The notes beneath the pieces are model-generated. The model had not been told where the DNA came from. It made no database searches and was given only the letters and a program-made list of their open reading frames with translations. A stretch of DNA of 64,000 bases from Komagataeibacter xylinus (GTDB taxonomy: Bacteria; Pseudomonadota; Alphaproteobacteria; Acetobacterales; Acetobacteraceae): positions 3,075,001 to 3,139,000 of the forward strand of contig NZ_CP041348.1 of NCBI RefSeq assembly GCF_009834365.1, given 5' to 3'. Below, one piece after another: positions 8,663 through 17,650 of the stretch. Position 1 is the first letter of the stretch. Each line of letters starts with the position of its first letter. Position numbers and translations under genes: made by a program.

Positions 8663-11218
8663 TCAGTTGACCACGCCGCCTGACTGATAGGCGGAGAGCC
8701 AGGCCGCCAGTTCCTCCGCTGGCAGCGGCTTGGAGAACATGTAGCCCTGCAGCACATCACAATCCATGTTAGCCAGCAGGCGGCGCTGTTCTTCGTGTTC
8801 CACGCCTTCGGCCACCACGGTCATGCCCAGGCTCTGGCCAATGCGCACCACGGCCATCACCACCGCGCGCACTTTCTCGATACTTTCCAGCCCGGTCATG
8901 AAACTGCGGTCGATTTTCACCTCGTTGACCGGCAGGCCCGCAAGGTTGGACAGGCTGGAGAAGCCGGTGCCAAAATCATCCATCGACATGCCAACCCCCA
9001 TTTCACGCAGCTTCTGGGCCACGCGGATGGTGCGTTCGTAATTGTCGATCATGGTGCTTTCGGTAATTTCTATGGTCAGGCTCTCGGGCGGGATGGCCGT
9101 CTCGGCCAGCAGTTCGGTCACGAACTGCGGCAGTGTTTCATCACGGAAATGGAGCGGCGAAAGGTTGACCGAGACCACCGGCACCTCCACCCCATCGCGA
9201 ATCCACTGCGCCATCTGGTGGCATGCCGCGCGTAGCGACCATTTGCCGATGGCCTCGATCTGCCCGGTTTCCTCCGCCACTGTAATGAAGCGCGCGGGCG
9301 AGACAAAACCCAGCGACGGGTCGATCCAGCGCGAGAGTGCCTCCACGCCATAAAGCTTGCCACTGCTGGCATGAACCTGCGGCTGGTAGAACAGGCGCAG
9401 CCGGTCATGGGCAATGGCATCGCGCAGGGCAGCTGCCAGAATCAGGCGGTCACTGGCCTGCTGGTTCATGCGCGGGCTGAAGAAGCAGCAATGCCCGCCC
9501 CCGTTCGCCTTGGCCTGGAACATGGCGGTCTCGGCATTCTTGAGCAGGGTGTCGCCATCCTCGCCATTTTCGGGGTGAACAGCCACGCCAAGACTGGCCG
9601 AGAGGCTGACCGGCACATCGCCAATATGCGATGGCACGGCCAGCACACGCAGGATATGGGCGCTGAGCGTGGAGGCATGCTGCTGCTCGCCATTGGTCAC
9701 GATGGTGAACTGATCGCCACCGCTGCGCACCAGCGTGTCGTCGATGCTCAGCACCTCACGCAACTGGGCGGCAATGCGGGCGATCAGGTCATCGCCTGCC
9801 GTATGGCCGAACACGTCGTTGATATGCTTGAAATTGTCTATGCCCACGGTCACGAGCATGAGATTGCCCCGCACGGCGCGGCGCAGCATGCGCGGCATGT
9901 TCTGGCGCAGCCAGCGGCGGTTGGGCAGGCTGGTCAGCAGGTCAAAGTCGGACAGGCGGTTGATATGTTCCTTCGCCTCGTGCCGCTCTATGGCCAGGGT
10001 GCACAGGTGCAGGCTGGTGGCCACGGCCTTCTGGCAGGCGGCATCGGGCAGCGAACTGGTGCGGGAGTAGCAGGTGAACACGCCCGCCACCCGGTTGTTG
10101 CGCAGGATGATGGGCGTGGCGCGCGCGGCCTTGATGCCGTTATGCAGCGTCTGCTCGCGCATGTGCTGCCAGCGCGGGTCATGTGCAATGTCCGGGCTTT
10201 CGGCCACCACGCCAGTGCTGGCGGCAACACCCGAGCAGGCGGCATCGAGCCCGATGGGCAGCGTGTCATACAGCTTGACGAGCGAGAGCGGCAGGCTGGC
10301 GCGGCCCTTGCACTTCAGCCGGTCGTCCTTTTCCACGAGGTAGATGGCGGGCATGACATCGGGGATGTAATGCTCGATGCGGCGGCAGATGAAATCCATC
10401 ACCTCATGCAGGCCAAGATCACTTGAAATCGCTTCGAGCGTGTCGCGCTGCAGGCTGTCAAGGAAATGCTGCTCGGTAATATCGGTCAGCACCACCACGA
10501 TATTCTCGATCTCGCCGCTGTCATTGAACACGGGGTTCATGGCCGCCGAGACCCAGATGTCACGACCGCTGGCATGGCGGGCACGGATATCGAGCGTGAA
10601 ACCTTTGGCGTTGCGCGCGCCCTCGTGCAACTGGTTGAGAATGCCGATATCAGTCGTATCGCCCGCCAGGATGACCGACAGGCCATGCCCCGTTACCCGC
10701 TCGGCGCCAAAGCCGAACATGTCGCTGAAGGCACGGTTGACATAGATGATGCGGAATTCGGGGTCGAGAATGGCCACGCCGCGATCGGTCTCGCGCACCA
10801 CGAGCGAAAGCAGGCGGATCTTTTCACGGTCATCGACTTCCTGCGAAATATCGCGGATCAGCGCCATGTAGCCAATCTTGCCATCCACCGCGATGCGCGA
10901 CAGCGAGAGGTTGGCCCAGAAGGTCGTGCCATCAAAGCGCTCGACGCACACCTCGCGGCTGGTGCCGACGATCTTGTTGATTCCGGTCTCGCGGTTGTGG
11001 CGGATCAGGTCATCATGGGTGGAACGGATGTTGCGCGGCACCAGCACGTTGACGTTGCGCCCGATCACATCCTGCCGCGAACAGTGCCACAGGCCTTCCG
11101 CCGCCTTGTTGAAAAAGGTGACAGTGTTATGTTCATCAATCAGGACAACGCCAAGAATGGTCTGTTCCAGCGCGGGCAGGACGGTTACCTGCATGTCATC
11201 TATCATGTCGCGGGGCAT
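8663..11218 (-). CDS. Heme-PAS cyclic-di-GMP phosphodiesterase (DosP-like)
   Basis: 851 residues from the ATG at 11218: PAS 1 (about 12-125), PAS 2 (135-250), GAF (275-420), GGDEF (430-590), EAL (600-850). PAS 1 closely follows E. coli DosP, including LIRHNRETG with the heme-ligand His, so a heme oxygen sensor is likely. GGDEF is degenerate (RSGGDQF), arguing against cyclase activity. EAL looks active: VEALSRW, SVNLSPLHF, IEITEST, MDDFGTGFS, KIDRSFM, AEGVE and QGYMFS are present. The product would linearise c-di-GMP and lower cellulose synthesis. A GTG at 11299 extends the frame by 27 codons but lacks a ribosome binding site; GGAG lies upstream of the ATG at 11218. It is divergent from the phytochrome gene. 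Confidence 0.9.
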   Translation of the reverse strand: MPRDMIDDMQVTVLPALEQTILGVVLIDEHNTVTFFNKAAEGLWHCSRQDVIGRNVNVLVPRNIRSTHDDLIRHNRETGINKIVGTSREVCVERFDGTTFWANLSLSRIAVDGKIGYMALIRDISQEVDDREKIRLLSLVVRETDRGVAILDPEFRIIYVNRAFSDMFGFGAERVTGHGLSVILAGDTTDIGILNQLHEGARNAKGFTLDIRARHASGRDIWVSAAMNPVFNDSGEIENIVVVLTDITEQHFLDSLQRDTLEAISSDLGLHEVMDFICRRIEHYIPDVMPAIYLVEKDDRLKCKGRASLPLSLVKLYDTLPIGLDAACSGVAASTGVVAESPDIAHDPRWQHMREQTLHNGIKAARATPIILRNNRVAGVFTCYSRTSSLPDAACQKAVATSLHLCTLAIERHEAKEHINRLSDFDLLTSLPNRRWLRQNMPRMLRRAVRGNLMLVTVGIDNFKHINDVFGHTAGDDLIARIAAQLREVLSIDDTLVRSGGDQFTIVTNGEQQHASTLSAHILRVLAVPSHIGDVPVSLSASLGVAVHPENGEDGDTLLKNAETAMFQAKANGGGHCCFFSPRMNQQASDRLILAAALRDAIAHDRLRLFYQPQVHASSGKLYGVEALSRWIDPSLGFVSPARFITVAEETGQIEAIGKWSLRAACHQMAQWIRDGVEVPVVSVNLSPLHFRDETLPQFVTELLAETAIPPESLTIEITESTMIDNYERTIRVAQKLREMGVGMSMDDFGTGFSSLSNLAGLPVNEVKIDRSFMTGLESIEKVRAVVMAVVRIGQSLGMTVVAEGVEHEEQRRLLANMDCDVLQGYMFSKPLPAEELAAWLSAYQSGGVVN

Positions 11219-11724
11219 CTGGCTGTAGGTCTCCGGCTGGCTGAAAGCGAACGGGGGTAAGGCTGAAATCGTGACACCTGATTTTATGTTCCGGGTCACT
11301 GTAATAAGTGACAGCCAGCATGATGTTTCATACCCACGACTGTATTAATAAAGAGTATATGCCACATCGTATAAAATATTGTACAGATCATGCAGTAATA
11401 AACGGGACCCATGCAGCCAGGAAGGGCGGCACAGGAGCGTGAATATCCGGACGGGACCCTATTGCTGCGGATGGCAGGCCCGGCGTAGCCCCCTGAGGGA
11501 ATGCGCAACGCGTTTCCCTCATTTTTTCGCCATGCTGTCACTTAATAGTGGGGCCGCGCGCATTGCTGGAAAAACCGGCATCGCAGGTATATCATAACAT
11601 TCCGCGCCGCATGCAGGAGCCTGTATGGCACAATCGAGGTTTCGTTACCCCACCAGGCAGGGCACCCTGTCCGGTCCTGTCCCCCACCGCATGACCCGTC
11701 GGGGCAAAAGGGAAATGACGCAGC
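11219..11724. other. Divergent regulatory region between phosphodiesterase and phytochrome genes
   Basis: About 500 bases shared by two divergent sensor genes. 11300-11400 is AT-rich (for example TATAAAATATT around 11370-11380) and probably holds promoters for one or both. Small frames here have no recognisable content. I found no clear FNR-type box. Confidence 0.4.
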
Positions 11725-14238
11725 ATGACTGAACAGGCAACCCACCAGGCGGGAGAGGAAGGCATCCAGCCTTATGGCTGGCTGCTGGCATGCGATGCGC
11801 GGCTGGGGCATATCGTGCGCTGGTCGGCCAACGCTCCGGCGCATCTGGGGCGTGACGGGCTGGAGGTGGGCCTGCCGCTGCGCGATGTGATCGGCCGCGA
11901 CGCCACGCACAACATCCGCAACGCGCTGGCCATGCATGGCGAGGCCCATCGCAGACCGGCCCTGGTCTTTGGGCAGGCCCTGCCCGGTGGCGGGCGGTAT
12001 GACGTGGCCATCCATACCGCAGGCCCCGACATCATGCTGGAGTGGGAGCCGGCCCTGAGCGAACGCGACGGTGCGCACCTGTCGCTGCTGCGTACCATGA
12101 TCGACCGCATACGCGAGATTACCGATTTCGACCGGCTGTTCCGCACCGTCGTGCGGCTGCTCTCGGGCGTGCTGCGCTATGACCGCGTCATGCTCTACCG
12201 CTTTGCGGAGGACGGGTCGGGCAAGGTCGAGGCCGAGCATCACGGCCCCAACCTTGAAAGCTTCCTGGGCCAGCACTTTCCCGCCTCCGACATGCCCGCC
12301 CCCTCGCGCAGGCTGTACAGCACCAACCTCATCCGTGTGATCAGCGACGTGGCAGCCGTGCCCGTGCCCGTGATCTCGCCGGGCCACCCCCTGCCGCCCG
12401 ACCTGTCGCACACCCATCTGCGCGCGGGCACGCCAAGCCATTACAGCTACATGCGCGGCATGGGCGTTGCGGCCTGCGTATCGGTCTCGCTTATGGTGGA
12501 TGGCCGCCTGTGGGGCATGATCGTGTGCCATCACTACAGTGCCCATGTGCTCAACATGAGCGAGCGCATCGTGGCGCGCATGTTTGGCGAGTTTGTCTCG
12601 CTCCAGATCACCAACCTGCTGCGTACCAAGCGACTGGACATGACGCGCCAGACCCATCGACTGATCGAGACCTTCCTCAAGGGCGCCGCCCCCGTGGCGG
12701 ACATGCCCGCCTACCTCATGGCGCACCTGACCGACATGCTCACCTTCGTGCAGTGCGATGGCGCGGCATTGTGGGTGGGGGGACAGTGGACCTATACCGG
12801 CCGGCACCCGCCGCCTGCGGCCATGCAGGCCGTGCTGGAACTCGCCCGCACGCGCGCCGGTACCCAGATCTGGCACACAAGCTGCCTTGCCGCCTATATC
12901 CCCGAGGCCGGGCAGTATGTGCATGACGCGGCGGGGATGATGATCGTGCCGATTTCCTCGCAGCCGGGCGATTACCTGCTGGTATTCCGTGGCGAGGAAA
13001 TACGCAGCATGAAATGGGCCGCCGACCCTGCCGCCCCGCCCCGGAGCGATGGAGAAGACGGCTATTTCGGCCCGCGCAGCAGTTTTGCGGTCTGGACCCA
13101 GCAGGTCACCGGCACCTGCCTGCCATGGTCAGGCGATGACATGGAGGCGGCAACGCTGGTCCGTTCCGCGCTGATCGAGGTCATGGGCGCCTACCACCAG
13201 TTACAGTTGCGTGAACGCGCGAACGCCGACCTGCGCCAGCGCATGCTCAACGAGGAACTGAACCACCGGGTCAAGAACATTCTGGCCGTGGTGCAGTCGC
13301 TGGTCAGCCAGCCGGTGGAACCCGACACGACCCCCGCCCAGCACGTGGCACGCCTGCGCGGGCGCATCCGCGCGCTGGGGCTGGCGCATGATCAAGCCGT
13401 GCGCAGCGATGGCGGCGGCCTGCTACGCGCCCTGCTTGATGCGGAACTTGCACCCTACCGCGAGCGTTGCGTCATCACCTGCGCCGGCCCGCGCATCTGG
13501 CTGACAGGCCAGGCGCTGTCGGTACTGGCGCTGGTGGTGCATGAACTGGCCACCAATGCCGTGAAATACGGGGCGCTGGGTCAGGCACACGGGCGGCTTG
13601 ATGTGGCGTGGTCGCATGATGCTGCGCATGATGAATGGCGCATTACATGGCGTGAAAGTGGCGGTCCGGCCATCAGCCCGCCCCAGCGCCGGGGTTTTGG
13701 CTCGGTGCTGATGGAGCGCGGTTTTCCGCATGAACTTGGCGGGGCCGCACATGCACATTTTCACCCCGGCGGGCTGGAGGTGATCATGCACCTGCCCTGC
13801 CGCCATGTCAGGCCCGCCCCGGAGATGGAAACCCCGGACGCCCCTTCCGCTGCGTCCCACGTTGTGGCCCCAAAGGAGAATCCTGTGCTTGATGCTGACA
13901 TCCTTCTGGTGGAAGACCAGTTCCTCATCGCCATGGAAGCCGAAAGCGCAATCGAGGAAATCAACATCGGGCAGGTCCGCACCGTCGCCTCCGTCTATGA
14001 AGCCATGAACGCCATCACCACACGCGTGCCGGATGTGGCGATACTCGACGTGAACCTCGGCGGCGAAAACTCGCTTGAGGTCGCGCGCATCCTCCAGGCG
14101 CGGGGCGTGCCGTTCATTTTCGCCACCGGCTATGCCGACCGCACCATGATCCCGCCCGAACTGCGCGACGTGCCGGTGGAGCGCAAGCCCTATTCAGCGC
14201 GCGCGCTGGCGGAAAGAATACGCCAGATCGTATCCTGA
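11725..14238 (+). CDS. Bacteriophytochrome HWE histidine kinase with receiver domain
   Basis: 837 residues: PAS (1-100, with GIQPYGWLL), GAF (about 120-300), PHY (310-490), HWE kinase (about 505-700), receiver (about 725-837). The GAF domain keeps bilin-pocket motifs PASDMPA, RLYSTN, TPSHYSYM, VSVSL and CHHYS, and the PHY tongue has GPRSSFAVW. The N-terminal Cys that binds biliverdin, normally about a dozen residues before the IQPxG motif, is absent, and the GAF Cys of Cph1 is absent too. Kinase motifs are NEELNHRVKN (phospho-His), HELATNAVKYG (N box) and WRESG (the WxE of HWE). The receiver has VEDQ, ILDVNLGG (phospho-Asp) and a KP. An in-frame TGA 6 bases upstream of the ATG fixes the start, so the Cys is not merely missed. 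Confidence 0.92.
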   Translation: MTEQATHQAGEEGIQPYGWLLACDARLGHIVRWSANAPAHLGRDGLEVGLPLRDVIGRDATHNIRNALAMHGEAHRRPALVFGQALPGGGRYDVAIHTAGPDIMLEWEPALSERDGAHLSLLRTMIDRIREITDFDRLFRTVVRLLSGVLRYDRVMLYRFAEDGSGKVEAEHHGPNLESFLGQHFPASDMPAPSRRLYSTNLIRVISDVAAVPVPVISPGHPLPPDLSHTHLRAGTPSHYSYMRGMGVAACVSVSLMVDGRLWGMIVCHHYSAHVLNMSERIVARMFGEFVSLQITNLLRTKRLDMTRQTHRLIETFLKGAAPVADMPAYLMAHLTDMLTFVQCDGAALWVGGQWTYTGRHPPPAAMQAVLELARTRAGTQIWHTSCLAAYIPEAGQYVHDAAGMMIVPISSQPGDYLLVFRGEEIRSMKWAADPAAPPRSDGEDGYFGPRSSFAVWTQQVTGTCLPWSGDDMEAATLVRSALIEVMGAYHQLQLRERANADLRQRMLNEELNHRVKNILAVVQSLVSQPVEPDTTPAQHVARLRGRIRALGLAHDQAVRSDGGGLLRALLDAELAPYRERCVITCAGPRIWLTGQALSVLALVVHELATNAVKYGALGQAHGRLDVAWSHDAAHDEWRITWRESGGPAISPPQRRGFGSVLMERGFPHELGGAAHAHFHPGGLEVIMHLPCRHVRPAPEMETPDAPSAASHVVAPKENPVLDADILLVEDQFLIAMEAESAIEEINIGQVRTVASVYEAMNAITTRVPDVAILDVNLGGENSLEVARILQARGVPFIFATGYADRTMIPPELRDVPVERKPYSARALAERIRQIVS

Positions 14239-14280
14239 TCCGGGCCGGAGCACTTTTCGCCGCAAGGAGATTTTCCATTT

Positions 14281-15420
14281 ATGAAACGCCTTTCCGGTCT
14301 CTTTCGTGCTTCTTTCTCCGGTATGGCCTGCATGACGGCCCTCAGCGTAAGCCTCCCCGCCCAGGCGGCCCCCCGACCCGATGCGCTGCTTGTGCCATCG
14401 GGGTTTCATGTCAGCGTGGTATCGGATCACGTGCCGGGCGCGCGCGAACTCGCCCGTGGTGCGCGCGGCACCATCTTCGTGGGCAGCATGGGGCCGGGTC
14501 GGGTCTATGCCATTACGGGCGTGGATGGTGGCGGCCCGGTGGTGGTGCGCACCATTGCCCAGGGGCTGAACCTGCCAGTAGGCGTGGCCTATCATGATGG
14601 CGACCTGTATGTGTCCGACACGCAACGCATTGTCGTGCTGCGCGATATTGAAAACCACCTCGACAAGCCACCCGGACCCCAGACCGTGGCAGACAACCTG
14701 CCCTACCGCATGGGCGACCATTCATGGAAATTCATTGCCTTCGGGCCGGATAACCGGCTGTACGTGCCTATCGGCGCGCCGTGCAACATATGCGATGTGG
14801 GCCATGATTTTGGCCGGATCATCAGCATGGCGCCCGATGGTACCGACCGACGCGACGTGGCGTTCGGCATCCGCAATACGGTGGGGTTCACGTGGCAGCC
14901 CGGCAGCGATGTCATGTGGTTCACCGATAACGGGCGCGACAATATGGGCGATAACGTGCCATCGGATGAACTCAACCGGCTCGATACGCCCGGCCAGTCC
15001 TTTGGCTACCCCTACTGCCATCAGGGCAACGTGCCGGACCCGGAATTTGGCAGGCAGCATGCCTGCTCGGAATTCACGCCGCCTGCCCTGCTGCTCGGCG
15101 CGCATGTGGCGGCACTCGGCCTGCGGTTTTATGAAGGTACCCAGTTTCCTGCCGCCTATCATGGCAACCTGATCATTGCCGAGCACGGATCATGGAACCG
15201 CAGCCAGCTTGCGGGTTATCAGGTGGTGAACGTGGCGTTTGACGCGGATGGCAAGCCCAAAGCGCCACAGGTGCTTGTGGGCGGCTTCCGCCAGGGGCAG
15301 CATGCGTGGGGGCGGCCTGCGGATGTGCTGCCCCTGCCCGATGGCAGCGTGCTGATCAGCGATGATCTGTCCGGCGCGCTCTATCGTCTGAGCTATGGCG
15401 AAGCTGCACCCACGCCGTAG
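14281..15420 (+). CDS. PQQ-dependent sugar dehydrogenase, sorbosone dehydrogenase family
   Basis: 379 residues with a Sec signal peptide (cleavage after about residue 30, near PAQAAP). The mature part is a six-bladed propeller of the GSDH/soluble aldose dehydrogenase group; FGIRNTVGFTWQP and SDELNRLDTPGQSFGYP match the family signature near the PQQ site. It would oxidise an aldose or L-sorbosone in the periplasm and pass electrons to the respiratory chain, as acetic acid bacteria do. It begins 42 bases after the phytochrome gene behind AAGGAG, so co-transcription is possible. The substrate cannot be told from sequence. Confidence 0.85.
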   Translation: MKRLSGLFRASFSGMACMTALSVSLPAQAAPRPDALLVPSGFHVSVVSDHVPGARELARGARGTIFVGSMGPGRVYAITGVDGGGPVVVRTIAQGLNLPVGVAYHDGDLYVSDTQRIVVLRDIENHLDKPPGPQTVADNLPYRMGDHSWKFIAFGPDNRLYVPIGAPCNICDVGHDFGRIISMAPDGTDRRDVAFGIRNTVGFTWQPGSDVMWFTDNGRDNMGDNVPSDELNRLDTPGQSFGYPYCHQGNVPDPEFGRQHACSEFTPPALLLGAHVAALGLRFYEGTQFPAAYHGNLIIAEHGSWNRSQLAGYQVVNVAFDADGKPKAPQVLVGGFRQGQHAWGRPADVLPLPDGSVLISDDLSGALYRLSYGEAAPTP

Positions 15421-15543
15421 GCCGTGCAACCAGCCTGTTCCCCTCAGCCGGCACAACCGCGCGCCCGCGCCTTGCACAACGGTGCGCCACAACCGGGCGA
15501 AGGGGCGACGCAGGCCCATTCATTCCAGCCAAGGAGGCATGTC

Positions 15544-16116
15544 ATGTCCATTCGCAAAACGCTCATGCTCGCCGCCCTGTTCGCTCTGCCCGGCATGGCA
15601 GCACGGGCTGCGAGCCCCCCCGCAACGCCAGCCCCCGGCATTGTGCCCGATACGACCCAGCCCGCCCCACCCCAGCGGTTGTACCGGCATTTATGGGCTG
15701 ATGACAAAGGCGTGAGCCATATCACCACCTGCCCGGTGCATGCTTTCTTTCTCAAGAGCATGTCGCCCCCAGCCGGGCCGCAATGGCAGGACCCCATGGC
15801 CCCGCAGATGGCAACCATCATGATGACGGTCCAGCCCGCGCACTGGAATGGCACCTGGCACCCCGACCCCAAGCCCCAGTGGATCATTCCGCTACAGGGG
15901 CGGTGGTATGTGCGGGCAATGGATGGCACGCGGGTGGAAATGGGCCCCGGCGACATCCTGTTTGGCGAGGACCAGGCCGTGCGCCCCATGGCCAATGGTC
16001 CCTTTCGCGGCAAAAAAGGCCATGACGCGGGCAATATAGGCGATGGCCCGGTCACGCTTATGGTGATCCAGTCCGATGCGGCACCGGTTGCCAACCAGCC
16101 CTGCCGGTATAATTAG
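15544..16116 (+). CDS. Exported cupin-domain protein
   Basis: 190 residues from the ATG at 15544, chosen because AGGAGG (15532-15537) lies 6 bases upstream and a Sec signal peptide follows at once (MSIRKTLMLAALFALPGMAARA). The mature region has a single cupin barrel: IPLQGRWYVRAMDG and VEMGPGDILFGED match cupin motifs, although the metal-binding His set is incomplete. The role is unknown. It is 123 bases downstream of the sugar dehydrogenase gene on the same strand, which suggests a shared periplasmic job, but this is inference. Confidence 0.75.
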   Translation: MSIRKTLMLAALFALPGMAARAASPPATPAPGIVPDTTQPAPPQRLYRHLWADDKGVSHITTCPVHAFFLKSMSPPAGPQWQDPMAPQMATIMMTVQPAHWNGTWHPDPKPQWIIPLQGRWYVRAMDGTRVEMGPGDILFGEDQAVRPMANGPFRGKKGHDAGNIGDGPVTLMVIQSDAAPVANQPCRYN

Positions 16117-16126
16117 GGGCACGGCC

Positions 16127-16173
16127 TTATCCACAGATTCCGGGGATAGTCAGAAAGATAACTCTGTGGAAAA
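16127..16173. promoter_or_regulatory. Inverted pair of DnaA-box-like sites
   Basis: TTATCCACA at 16127-16135 is a perfect DnaA box. TGTGGAAAA at 16165-16173 is the reverse complement of TTTTCCACA, also within the TTWTNCACA consensus. They face each other across 29 bases in the gap between two converging genes. Two boxes are not enough to call an origin. Confidence 0.35.
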
Positions 16174-16300
16174 AACATGAAGATTTTCATTCATGCCGTA
16201 AAATAAACGATCTTTCGAAGGGGCATATGGTTTCGTGGCCCGTTCTGCGCCGGGGTGCGCGGCTGTGGGGCCACGCATGGAGGATCGGGCCGCAGCCTTC

Positions 16301-17650
16301 TCAGTCGAGTTGCTGGATGCGGCGCGCCTGTCGGGCATGATCACGCAGGATATCGCCAAGCCCCTGCAGGCAGGGTTCGCAGTCCTCCACCAGCACCCGG
16401 CCGTTGACGATCGTGGTGCCCGCCACGGCGGGGCCACAGCGCAGCCAGGCCTCGACCGGATCGGTCAGCGCGCCCGCCAGCGCCACATCGGAGATATGCC
16501 AGATAACAAGATCCGCGCAGGCGCCGGGGCGCAGATGGCCGATTTCGTCTTCCCACCCCAGGCAGGCGGCTCCGCCGCGCGTGGCCATGTCCAGCGCCTC
16601 ACGCGCACCCATGGATTCCGGTCCGCCCCGCATGCGACCAAGCAGCATGGCGTTGCGGGTTTCCATCCACATCGAGGCATGGTCGGTCGTGGCCGAACCG
16701 TTGCAGCCCAGCCCAACGCGCATGCCGCGCTCCTGCAAATTCTGCACGTCGGCGCTGCCACCGCCAATCATCATGTTCGAGCCGGGACACTGCACCACGC
16801 TCACCCCGGCCTGGGCAAGGCGGTCGATCTCGGACGAAGAAGGATAGATGTAATGGGCCACCCATGAGCGCGGGCTGGCCCAGCCCAACTGCTCGAAATG
16901 CTCGGTTGGCGTGCAGCCATAAACGCTCAGGCTGTAATCATCTTCCTCCATGTCCTCGGCCAGATGGGTGTGCAGGCGCAGGTCATGGCGATCGGCCAGT
17001 GTGACGGAATCCCGCATGATCCGTTCGGAGGCCGAGAACAGTGATGCCGGGCCAAGAGCCACCCGTCCCATGGCACCGGGCGCGCGGTCATGGAACAGGC
17101 CGACCAGCCGCTCGCAATCGGCCATGATGGTCTCTTCATCCTGCACGAGGGCGGCGGGGGGCAGGCCGCCCTCTTCCACCGAGCGGGTCATGCTGCCGCG
17201 TATCGCGTAGAAACGGAACCCGATATCATGCGCCGCGCGGAACTGCGCATCGATCAGGCGGGGCCGGGGATGGATGTACATATGGTCCATTGAGGTGGTA
17301 CACCCGCCCATGAGCAGCTCCACCATGGCCACGTAGGTGGCAAGATAGGTTGCCTCCTCATCGAGCGCGGTCCACAGGGGATAGAGCGTCTGCAGCCATG
17401 TGAAGAGCTTGCTGCGCGTGACCGGCGCATACGAGCGCGTCAGGTTCTGGACCATGTGGTGATGGGCATTGACCAGCCCGGGCGTGACCAGCCGCCCGCG
17501 TGCGCTTATGACGCGGCGGGCCTCAGGCCGGGGATCGCCCGCGGAGCCAACGGCGTGGATGCGGTTTTCCCGGATCGCAATCCAGCCATCGGGAATTTCC
17601 CATTCACGGTCAACATAAAGGTGGGCATCACAAATCAGGATATCGATCAT
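16301..17650 (-). CDS. Amidohydrolase, 8-oxoguanine deaminase-like
   Basis: 449 residues of the ATZ/TRZ/cytosine-deaminase branch. Metal and catalytic motifs are VNAHHHMVQ (HxH), LHTHLAED (His and Glu), WVAHYIY (His) and CNGSATTD (metal Asp). Tight similarity in layout to bacterial 8-oxoguanine deaminases, with the NLTRSYAP stretch after the first histidines, makes that the best guess; other purine, triazine or guanine-like substrates remain possible. It would deaminate an oxidised base in the cytoplasm, for salvage or detoxification. It stands alone, with the AT-rich region upstream. Confidence 0.8.
   Translation of the reverse strand: MIDILICDAHLYVDREWEIPDGWIAIRENRIHAVGSAGDPRPEARRVISARGRLVTPGLVNAHHHMVQNLTRSYAPVTRSKLFTWLQTLYPLWTALDEEATYLATYVAMVELLMGGCTTSMDHMYIHPRPRLIDAQFRAAHDIGFRFYAIRGSMTRSVEEGGLPPAALVQDEETIMADCERLVGLFHDRAPGAMGRVALGPASLFSASERIMRDSVTLADRHDLRLHTHLAEDMEEDDYSLSVYGCTPTEHFEQLGWASPRSWVAHYIYPSSSEIDRLAQAGVSVVQCPGSNMMIGGGSADVQNLQERGMRVGLGCNGSATTDHASMWMETRNAMLLGRMRGGPESMGAREALDMATRGGAACLGWEDEIGHLRPGACADLVIWHISDVALAGALTDPVEAWLRCGPAVAGTTIVNGRVLVEDCEPCLQGLGDILRDHARQARRIQQLD

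Noticed and set aside
11296-11541. 81-codon minus-strand frame between the two sensor genes
   Set aside because: No domain, no ribosome site, lies in the divergent control region.
11542-12924. 460-codon frame on the minus strand
   Set aside because: It lies antisense to the phytochrome gene, is rich in His, Gly and Arg, and shows no domain; a shadow of high-GC coding DNA.
16127-16173. Replication origin
   Set aside because: Only two DnaA boxes, no AT-rich unwinding region and no origin-linked genes; kept only as a site pair.
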